From Ligula intestinalis (Eukaryota > Platyhelminthes > Cestoda > Diphyllobothriidea > Diphyllobothriidae): 64,000 nucleotides of DNA. Below are positions 13,401-24,900 of the stretch, piece after piece. The DNA lies in contig JAYGXS010000006.1 in assembly GCA_036362985.1 (NCBI GenBank), positions 14,386,337-14,450,336 of the forward strand. The letters are read 5' to 3'. Numbering within the stretch: position 1 is the stretch's first letter; every line of letters begins with the position of its first letter. The notes beneath the pieces are model-generated. The model searched no databases and had not been told where the DNA came from. It was given only the letters and a program-made list of their open reading frames with translations. The position numbers were made by a program, and so were the translations under genes.

Positions 13401-16400
13401 GTAATTTGTTCTATTTTCTTTTTTACTTCGTATCCTCAGCACCGTGACAGCGCTGATAATAATCGAACTGTTAAGTTTGAGTTTACTCCCGAAAGTCGGA
13501 AGCGCCTGGAGAGCGTGCTGGCACAGTATCCACCTGCCCACAAATCGGCTGCGATAATGCCAGCTCTGGATATAGCTCAAAGGCAACATGGTTAGTACTA
13601 ACCTAAAAGGCGAATCCTCTGTAGGCTGGTTACCCTTGAGCGCTATGTCCAAGGTTGCGGAGTTAATAGGCGTCCCTGAGATCCGTGTTTTCGAAGTTGC
13701 AACGTTTTACACAATGTTTAATAGGTAAAATTAATTTTTATCTTCAACTTCTTTCCAAAATCAAATATGTGGTTGGTTTATTTCAGTGCCATCTAAACCT
13801 TTTGCTTACCTACGAACCGTCGTTTGTTCAGACCTTATCATATCATAAACCTTAGTGCGTCAGGTTTCGCCATTTTATTCAGTCATTCATGCATTTCGGT
13901 CTTTTGCTCATGACATCTTACAGGTTGGAGTTTCGTTCTTTTGTGTCTCGCCTGACTTGTAGATGGGCATTTGCAAACTAAATACGAACTTAGTTAACAT
14001 TATGTAGTAAGCAAAGTTCAACCCCAGTCCCTGCTAGCATAGCTCGAGCGTTTTTCCATCGATGCACGACAATGCGCAATTAGGTAGTATTCGGTACTCT
14101 GATTGGCTGAGCCGGCACCCCTTATTCGAGTAAGTGAACCGTTTCTGCCCGTGAAGTTACACTTACGTTTAACACTGTCGGTCAGGCAGTCCTCCTTCAG
14201 GAGCGTTTCCGTAGTTCACAACCACGTACATTTCGCCACTTCGATTCAGAATGGTTGCAATTCCGACATCGAGAGGCCTTTGGGAAGCCTCTGTGGTCTA
14301 AGCGTTTTGGGTGAGCACATGTGCTTACGTTTCAAGATGGAAATATGATCAGGGCCTTCCTGTCATTCCATTGTGGTATAGACAACCGAGGATGCCAAAG
14401 GAGTCAAATTGGCCATTTCAGTCATCTCACTCAACTGAACGAATTGTCTGCTTTCGCCTCATAGCAACTCGTGGCAGTCAATAGAATGGCCGCAATCAGA
14501 ATCTAACCGCTTATTAAGTGAGCTCATACATTCGAAAAACGGGTAAGTGTGTACTTACTTGTACTTGTAACGGCTGTGATCATGCCTGATCTAGCCGCAC
14601 TCAATGATGTCACAAACGGTACCTCTCCATGCGTGGCGATTGGCGGCAACGGATCTCGAAAGCTCCACCTAGTCTCTTCTCCAGCGACGGAGGCCGAAGA
14701 TAGAAGGTCCACGAACTGATTCCATGTCTTGACGGATGGTGTCTAGCCAAATCTTCAGTTGCCCTCCTCTTTGACATTTCCAGGTGGGCTGCGGTGCCGG
14801 GTCGAGGGCAGCATAGGTAAGCTCGTAGGGCGGACGACGGAGAACGCGTCCAAACCACCTCAGTCACCTTTCTTGAATGGCCTGAGATAGCCTCGAGATA
14901 CGATCGCAGCGGATGCGGACTATCTCATTTGAGATGAAGTCGCTATACTTAACTCGCAGGATTGTCCTCAGGCACTGGTGGTCAAAGATCTCCAGTTTTC
15001 GCTCATCTTCAGTGCGCACAACCCAGCATTCACATCCATAGAGGAGAACTGACCGGATGGATGCACGGTATACACAAATCTTCGTGGCGATGGAGATGTC
15101 ACTTCGGATCCATAGGCGCTTTCGAAGGATTGAGAAAACCCAGCGAGCAGCATCGATACGGGAGACAATGTTGTCCTTGCTCTGCCCATTCGGTAGCAGC
15201 CTCGCCCCGAGGTATTTAAGGCTGTCCACTTTTTCAAGTTGATGGCCTTTAATCCCCAGGGGTGCCTTTTCCTAGTCAGGGATGCAGCTCGAGAACAACT
15301 TCGTCTTTCCAGAATTTATGGACATGCCTACCGACATAGCGATCTCATTTATCCGTGACACTACTGACTGTAGACCATTAAAGTTTGAGGCTAACAGCGC
15401 AATATCATCGGCGTAGTCAAGATCAGTTAATCGGCGTCCGGGTGCAAGTTCAACACCGTCCTCTTCATGTAGGGCTTTGCCGAGAATCTAGTCAATGGCG
15501 TAGTTAAACAGAATGAGCGAAAGAACGCAGCCCTGTTGGACACCAGATCGGCTATCAAACGACTGAAAGACATTGTTGTAGACCAGGACTCGTGCGGCGG
15601 TAGACAGATAGTAAGCCTTAATCATCGCAATGATTTTGGTCGGCACTCCATCCAGTTCCATTATTCGCCACAGGGACTCACGATGGATGGAATCGAATGC
15701 GGCGGCAAAGTCGACGAAACAAACGGCCGTCGGTTGCTGGTAGCTATGGCGGAATTCTAGAGTGCGCCTCAGTGTGAATATTTGATCCGCACATCCACGC
15801 CCAGCTCGGAATCCGGCTTGGTTGGGTCGTGTCCTGGAGTCACGTACAGACTGGAAGCGCCTGAGAAGAACAACCGCGAAGATCTTTGCAGCAACATCGA
15901 TAAGACTTATGCCATGGTAGTTCTCGCATCTTGTCTTATCTCCCTTCTTGTGGACAGGTACAAGGATACCTGAGCCCCAGTCATCGGGAACGGTCTCTTC
16001 TCGCAACGCCTGTAAAATCACCTCATGTAGCCGAGTTGCCAGTGTGTCGACACAGGACTTGTAGATTTCTGCAGGAATACCGTCCTCTCCGCACGCCTTG
16101 TTGTTGCGTAGCCTCTCCATTGTATCGGTAACTTCGTCTTCGGAAGGGATGTCACACGACACTGCGTAGGCAGGAGATGATTGAAACTCCGCTGTGGAGG
16201 AGAGGGAGGGTGTGATGGGTTGTTCGTCAAAGTTGAGTAGGTGCTCAAAGTGTTCACGCCAGCGATCGACCTTGGCCGATTTTTCGGCACTGAATCCTCC
16301 ATTCACATCGCGAACAGAATCACAGAGTGTTGGGGCTTGCCACTAACCTGGCGTATGATTTGGTGCAATTTTCGGGTGTCACCAACACTAGGAGCCTGCT

Positions 16401-18917
16401 CCATAGAAGTCGCCGTTTCGGACCAATACTTTTGCCGGTGATCTCTAGCCGACTTTGCTGTCAGCTTTCGCAGTTGGCGGAAGGAGGCATCGTTTCGGGG
16501 CCTGGCTCGAGTCGTCTCAACCGATAGCTGCAGGGTTCTTCCGCTGATCCAGTCACTGCGGCGCCGCTGAGTGAATCCGAGAATCTTCTCAGCTGCCCCA
16601 TAGATGGATGTCTTTAGTGATGGCCACTTTCTACTGCCTTCGTTGTCAGCCTGGGTCATAAGACGGGACTGGATTTCTGTGCTTAGAGCCTCGGTAGTGT
16701 TGGTTTGCCGGAGCTTTGCGACATCAAGGCGTCTTGCACGTGGCAGTTTGGGCACAGATGAGAGGTGAACCTTCAGGCGCGTGCGAACGAGAACATGGTC
16801 AGACCCGTGGACGTTACCAGTTTCGGCACCTTGCATCGACCTGCTATCGTGGACCCAGCTGCGAAACCGTGAACCAACTAGAATGTAATCGATCTGACTG
16901 GCAGTATAGCCATCGTTCGAATACCAAGTCAGTAGATGTTTGTGACGATGCTGAAAGCATGTGTTGGTAACAAATAGTCGGTTCTGTTCGGAAAACTGCA
17001 GCATCCTCTCACCATTGTCCGTTCGAGAGCCTAGCCCAAAACGACCAAGAAGATGGCTGTTTGTTGGGTCACCGGGCCCAGTCCGGCCATTCCAGTCCCC
17101 TGCAACAATTAGCAGCTCTCGGCGAGGGAGTCGTTCGGCTAGCTCCTGCAGCTGCGAGTAGAAATGATCTTTCTCTTGCTGTTCAGCCGCCGACGTAGGT
17201 GCATACACAGATACGACCGAGATGTCCATAAAATGGCCTTTTAGTCGAACATAGGCCATTCGGTCGTTGACTGGTTCTCATGCTAGTAGTGCACGGTTAG
17301 CTTCTTCCGAGAGGGCAATAGCCACACCGTGTCTATCAGATGAGTCACTCGGACCGCTGTGATACAAGGTGAAATGAGAATCGACCCCCGGGATTTTGAT
17401 TTTATCGGGCGCCTGAGTCGGGGAGTCGGACCTCTGACAAGCAACAAACATCCACGTGATATTCACGGAGACTGTGCGCTGTCAGACTTTGAGTACCAGG
17501 TTCCAGAAATGTTCGCACATTGCAGCATACAATAGCAAGAGTCCGGGTAAGTATGTGTGTCTTATCGCTTGTTGGATCAGGAGTCCCCACCGAAATCCAA
17601 AGTAGTTGTAGTTGGAGGTTGGAGAAAAGCCGAAACCTAGACCGGCCACAGCAAAAAGTTAACGGTGGTGAGTTGGGCGCCTGGCCAAGAACTGCAGGCG
17701 AAAAGATGCTGGCAGTCATGCTGAGAGAAGCCGCGATCAGGAAAACTTTCGGGTGTGGACGGGTCGAGCCGGGGTTGGTAGTGACAAAGAAGTATTGAGT
17801 AGCCACTGCGTAGTTGAGTCAGGATACAGCGAGTGACCCTCGGGAGTTGTTGTGCCAAGGCCGCAATTAGAAGTGGATAGCCGCCCAAAAGGACCATCGA
17901 ATGGTAGCTTAGTTTTTCTTGGACAACGGCTCCTTGGTGAAGACGCTGGAAGCCTTTAGTGATGGCAGAGTCATCAACGGGTAGATCTGAGAGACACGAG
18001 GGGACAGCTTCCTTGTGGAGAGCTCTAATAGAGGACCGACCACTGCGGCTGGGTTCAGGAGCGAGACAACAGTGGTGATTAAGATGGCCGGGTTGCGAAC
18101 AGGTCCACCAAAACTGCTGGTACGTACGGATCAATGGCAGTATTGTCACAAGGGTGAGAAAGAATTATGTCTGGCAAACGTACAGGTATTGGTGATTTCA
18201 ATCTTGCTTTGTGGTCGTAATCGGCCAGTAAGTAGGCTATCATGTCAGTGGTACTGAACGTTTTATTTCGAACGTGCTAAACGTAGCCAAAGATTCTGTT
18301 AGCCGTTGAGGACGCGTTCTTAGGTAAAATTTGTAAGACACTGAAACACTGGGACGTATTCAGTACCTCAACCGATTCGTCAGAGTTCACCTGTTCTCGT
18401 TATAGCCTTGTTCCTTTATACGCATCATTCTTCTTGCGGACGTGTTCCCATAAGGTTTATGCTAATTGCCATTTCTCAAGAATGCATACAAGAGTATTTC
18501 CTTACCTTAAAGCCGTTTTATGATTCCAACCTGTCGCTTTTATTTTCCTTTAAAACCTGCGGTCACTACTCCGCCATATAATCACTGATACGATTGATTC
18601 AAATTTGATTGCAACGCCAAACTCCTTTGCACTCTCTCCTGGCTTCGTGTCACGTACATTATGTTTACTGCACCACTTGATGCCCCTTTTTTCTGTGTAA
18701 TTCTGACATGATCGTTGAAGGTAATACTTGTCATGGGAGATTAGTGTTTACTGATTTTTATTTACTCCTTTACTGGAATTCTTCGAAATAGCCATCACAG
18801 TTATACTCGTCATCCTTGTCACAGCTATACATTTGTTCCTCTTTGTTTCCATCCTGTTCAAATTATTTCCCAACACCCTGATTTTGAATTATTTCACGCT
18901 AGTAGTATTAGTAGTAT

Positions 18918-18953
<36 letters not shown>

Positions 18954-21900
18954 ACTTGTATGTTAGATTACCTGGTCACACTCATGTTTCCTCGTTCTCA
19001 TAGGAACATCAGACCAGACCCCTTACGATTATCTTCATGATAAAGCCAGCTGTCGTGTTCGCTCCCTTGAATTTTCATTATGCTTCTTGTCTGTAGCGAC
19101 CAAATTGTTTTCTGTGACATGTACAATTTTTTAGGGAACCCATTGGCAAATACCACGTGCAAATTTGCACAACGACCCCCTGTATGCTTGGTGGTGCCGG
19201 TTCGGATGTCATCATGGAAGCAGTAACGAAAAAACTAGGTTAGTTTCCCAGAGCCCATCTACTTTGAGTATCTGAGATGAAAAAAACGCCATGAAACCCA
19301 AAAATTGACCATTTCAAAAGTTAGTTTTAAAGATCTATGTCTTGCTCCTGTGTGTAGTTTAATAATCGCCGTTGTGTCTTCTGCCGTGCCAAGGGCGTTT
19401 TTTAATGTGAATGACCGCTTCTCAAATTTCTACTTTTTACCTTTCATAGCGTAGCACTCGTAGCGTTTGTAAACAGAATTATTTTTTGTGCTCTTTATAA
19501 AATGGTTTTGCAGCCATATAACTGAAGGGCTATCATCTCAAAATTATACTCTTCCGTCTGCATTCATGTCGTGTCTAATTTGTTTTACTTCCCTTTCACC
19601 GGCAATAATATTGTATTCACAGTTTTCCACCCTACGATTTTTTCTCCCAAATGTGATTGAACCAGCAGTTAAATTGACCTTTACATGAAATTAGCAATGG
19701 GGATGACGTATCAATCTTTCGATGACAATTATATTTCATAGTGCGGATTTTGATGGCTACGGTATCAGTAACTGGTCCTTTTTGCTTCCAGCTCCCTTTC
19801 CATCTATTTCTCTTCATTGTTTGTGGTTCGGGAAGCCATCTGGTTCGGGAAGCCATCTGACTGAAAAATCTAGAAGTTAAAACAGCTTGAATTATATAAG
19901 AGCATTATTTGCAACAATGCGTGCATAAAGTTTGCTGTTATTTCAATATGACTTTAATTTATGTAGTTTTGATATTTGACCATGACTTAGCGTAACATAT
20001 CGGTAAGTCCATACAAAAAGAATCAACGGCGCCTTATGCACGGTTAACGCTGGTAAAGCTCTTGAAGTAATGGAGGTTGAGCTATTCTTAGATATGCTGA
20101 CTAACTGTGATTTTACCGTTTATCAGGTATCAAGCCCGGTCAGACGACTGAGGACAAGTTGTTTACCCTTTCGGAGGTTGAATGTCTTGGTGCCTGTGCG
20201 AACGCGCCGATGATGCAAATCAACGATGACTATTATGTAGGTTTTTCTCGCACGGTTTATAATAACAGCCTTTCCACTTCAAACAGTTCGCAGCTGTTAT
20301 TCCCAATCAACATGTTATGCATATTTTCCTCCTCTGCCACCAGGTTTCCGCTTTTCAAACGAATCGTACAAAACTGTTTATTTTTCACTTAACAGATGAA
20401 CAATGTCAGATTTTTGATTTGACCCAATTGTGAAAAACCTCTAAGCGTTCGGCGAGATTTGAACCCGCGTATCGGAGAAGGCCTTTACTGGCGGCTAACG
20501 CTCTAACCGCTAATCTACAAACGCCCCGCCTCGCGCCATGAATTTAATCACACTTGGCCGCCGGTAAAGGCTTTTTCTGATACGCGGGTTCAAATCCCGC
20601 CGAACGCCTCGAGTTTTTTCACAATTGGGTCAACTCAAATTAAGCAAATCTGCCAAACCTCCTAATAATGAATATCAGTGTATCCCTCCGGAGGTTTTGC
20701 CCGCTGTGTACAAATGAAGCACTCAAGCGTGTATTACCGGTCTATCCCACCGTCAGGAACCCAACCTCTAGTCGGCCACGACGTTGTCCATGAAATAATA
20801 CTTTGCGTGCGCTACCGTCGACCCACAAGCCACTGCTCCTTAGGACACGCTTATAACGGAGCTGGCTTTTCGTATCAATGTGCCACCATTTCATTGAATT
20901 CGACCCACTGTTCGCTATCGAGCCTGCAGAGATTAGCTCTTGCTTCCTGACTTATCGTGATTAGTTTGGCTAGAATACGCAAGTTTTTGTAGGAACTCCC
21001 ACCTAGAACAAATGCAAACTCCAGTAACGTATGACGGTATCGAGACACCCAGTAGGAAGAACTGCGGAACCATCTAGATCACCGCAATAGTGGCTCTCGA
21101 CTGCGCACTGGTTTAGTGGCAATCACGAAGACACCTGGCGTGTACACTCTAAGAAGGACAGAGCTACAGCACCAATGCCCGCAAAGCCGCATATGCCGCC
21201 TGTGGACATCTAGTGCAGCGGAGGCTGATAGAGGTACGGAACGGCTGGCTGATTGGCAAAATTGACAAGATCGATTAATCTTCCGATGGCGGTGAGAGTA
21301 ACCAATTTTACGTGGCTAACAGGACAGTCTAGTGTCTTCAATCCAAGAGGACTGCGCCAATTATCAACTAAGAGAGAACAAAAAAGCACTCGTAGATCGG
21401 AGGCGCTGGGTCGCGCTCTTCCAGGGTGCCATGCAAAATCGATCCGCAATCTTCGAAGAAGGCATCAGCCGAATGTCGCAAGCGTCTTTTTCCCTCCCAG
21501 ATACAATTCGGGGAGTGAAACAGTTGTCTGGTAGAAAATTACCGGAAGCTCACACAATTTTAAGTGATTTACACAGATGCAGTTGCCCAAAACTCGTGAA
21601 AATGCATACCTTCCTGTTCAAGAGGATGCGACAAGAACACACCCCCTAAAACAAATGAAGTCCATATCGTAGACAGTTACAAACGGGACTCTGTGAGAAC
21701 CCATAAAATCATTTCTCATCATATTTTCTGGAATGTCATAAGCTGGTCCATCAGCCATGGGTCGATCGAGATCAGCGTCACAGGTAGCTGGTGGGCGATT
21801 GGGGGCTATTCTTGAATGCGCGATCAAGCGCTTGAGAATTTTGGGTTTTTCCATCAGAAGGTTTGTTCCATCGGAGCTGAGCAGCGATGCGGTACCTTTG

Positions 21901-24900
21901 ATGCAGGGGCCGTAGATGATGTTGATGAGGTCGAAAAGATTCTTCGGCATTTGAAGAAGACTGTTTTGCTGGCGCCCGTCCGGCCGTCCATGTAAGCGGT
22001 CTGTCTTCCTTGTCTAGTAGATTGCTGATGTCCGCGTCGTCATCATCACACCAGTCTAACGACGTCAAGGGCTATGGAATAAAATTCCGCAGTTGACATC
22101 GCGTTATTATCGGGCACTTGCAGGTCTTCCAGCCGCTGGGTCAATTAATTGCTGAAATCCGAGCAATGAGCAGACAAATTCAACTGAACAATATTTAAGT
22201 TGCTCAGTGGTCGCTAGCCTTCCAGTCATCTGCGAGATTGAAGTCGCAACCTCATTTTGGATATGACGAGGTGGTAATGCATCTAGTTGTGGATCGCTTT
22301 GGTCACCAGCACGTCCTGTCGATCTCGTCTCTGGACCAAAACATAGTCCAGCAATTGCCAGTGCCCCGATATATGATGAATCCACGTTGTCTTCCCCCGC
22401 GTGGGAACGCGGAAGAAGGTGTGGGTCAGCAGGAGAGGATATTTTGCGTAGGTTCACAGAACAGAGGCCGTTATCATCACAACCGCTGGAACCATACTTG
22501 CTTGTACTTCTTACGGCTGTTATCATGCCTGATCTAGCCGGTCTCAATGACATTACAGCCGGGGGAACCACAGCAGACGCGTCTACGAACCGCGTTCCCA
22601 CCCGCTCTCCTGGCGGCCAAGGTCTGCTACACCCATCTCCCTACATTGGATCAACCCCCGTCATCCCAACCCGTGTTTTTGATGACGGAACAGCCCCTCC
22701 CGGCCACGCTGCTCCGACTCCTCCTCCTAGCCGCCGGAATCGAGGCCAACCCTGGACCTCTCTGGTACTGCTCGTTCTGCCGAGTCCGTGTGGGCCGCCG
22801 CGACTAGTCTGTACGTTGCGGCTCCTGCAATGGTTGGTGCCATCTCCGCTGCAGTGGCCTCGCCACGGCTGCCGATTGGTCGCCCGCCTTCGCGTGTCCC
22901 ATCTGTCCCGTGCCCCCACCGATCTCCATACCTCCAGCCCGTCCGGTCCTGAACCCAAATCCTCTGGTCTCTGCCCTTGTCTCACCGCCTGGTCTAAAGA
23001 TCCTCCAGTTCAATGCCAACGGCCTACTTGGCGAGCTTGACCAACTCCTGGCCTTTTTGCGTTCACACAGCATAGCTGTGGCGGCTATCCAAGAGACAAA
23101 GCGGTATAACTCCACTAAGGTCCCGTCCTGTGCCGATTACACGATCGTCCGTCGCGACCGCGGCTTGGCCTTCCTGGTGGACAAATCCATTGCCCATCAC
23201 CAGCTACCCCTGCTTGGTGCCGATCCCAGGGAAGTACTGGCGATTTCCCTTAACATTGGCCCGATGCCGCTAATCGTCGTGAACGTGTACATCCCTCCAA
23301 CTTCCTTTTGTCCTCCTGGTTTCTCCGCCGCTATCGCTCCCTACGTACCTTCTGGAGACAGTTTGGTGCTAGATGTCTTCAACGCCCACCACGACCTATG
23401 GTGCTCCAACTTGGCGGCCGATTCCCAGGGCGAAGTCCTGGCCGATGAACTAGCACAATCTCTTTTCGCAGTCCTCAACGAGGACAACCCAGCTCGGCTC
23501 CCACCCAATGGTGCCCCCAGCTCTCCCGGTGTCTCCCTTGCCAGTTTCAGCCTGGTAGCGTCCACCACCTGGAGCACGGAAATCAGCCTAGGAGTGATCA
23601 CCTCCCTATAGTGCTCGAATTGGTCACCTCTACCGACCGTATCAAGGCTCCAAACAGGCACTTCATCAACTTCAAGAGAGCTGACTGGGCAGCGTTCACC
23701 GCCGAATGCGAAGCGGGAACCGATCAGCTACCGCCCCCCCCCCCCACCTGTGTCCACACGGCGGAGTGGGCCGTTCGTCAGCTGATTCTGGCAGCAGCAG
23801 ACCACCATATACCGAACGGTCGCATTCCCATACTCCGCCCAAACTACCCACGCGAAACCTCCCAACTGAAACGAGAGCGAGGCGAGATCCGAGCGCGAGA
23901 TGCACCTGACCCGCGTGTCGGCGAACTCAACGGCTTGATTACCAAGACCGTCAATGACGACAAACGGGAACCTTAGCGTGAAAAAATTGCAGATTGTAAT
24001 TTCCGCGGCAACGCAGCTGCCACCTGGAAACTTCTACGCAATCTGACCAAACCCCGGGCTGACACACCTAACCAGTCTATTAGCTTCGGAGACGGAAAGT
24101 TCATTTCCAACAACGGTACGATCGCCACGAAGATGAACAAGCTGTTCTCGCCCCGCTCGGCGCCCAGTCCAAAAAACAGCGCTCCCTTCTTCGTCTCCTC
24201 CATAAGGCCCCGCCCCCGGACATTTCCTTCTCGGCCAATGCTATCCTCACCGCCGTCAGGAAAACGAAAGTCTCGAAAGCTTTAGGACCGGATGGCCTGG
24301 CTCCTATCCATTTACGCCATATCGGCCCTAAGGTTGCTGCCTACCTGGCAGCCGTCTTCAATCTTTCGCTGGCCAGTTCAATCATCCCCGATTGCTGGCG
24401 CCAGTCCATCATCATTCCGCTGGTCAAAGCTGGCAAGGACCCCAGTCAAGCGACCTCCTATCGCCCAATCGCCCTCCTCAGTCCACTGGCGAAAATTTTG
24501 GAACGACTTCTCCTACCAATTCTGACGTCTGCAGTGGATCTTTTTAGCCACCAACATCGTTTCAGGTCGGGTCGTGGCACAACAACGGCGCTTTTCTAGC
24601 TCAGCGACGCCATCCTCGAGGGCTTCGATCAACAGAAGCCCGCTTCGCGGACCGTGGCTGTCTCAATTGACCTGCCACGAGCCTTTGACTGCGTCCGCCA
24701 CGATCAGCTCCTGCAGGACTTGGTCTCCCTGAACGTCCCGACTGGCCTGGTCCGATGGTTGGTGGCTTGCATCCGTGGACGCCACGATCGTGTCCTTTTC
24801 CGCGGCACTCTCTCTAAGCCCCGTAAGCAGACCTGCAGTGTTCCTCAAGGCTCTGTGCTCAGCCCGACGCTCTTTAACATCTACATGCGAGAGCTCCCAC

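Noticed and set aside
13401..13439. Reading straight through 13401-13439 as NDUFV2 protein (an uninterrupted open frame)
   Set aside because: Homologues go directly from FV to HRD. The segment is T-rich with GTAATT..CCTCAG ends and encodes an unrelated hydrophobic stretch.
20455..20545. A functional tRNA gene on the - strand
   Set aside because: A and B boxes are present, but the acceptor and D arms do not pair, and the sequence continues into a SINE tail with an inverted partner.
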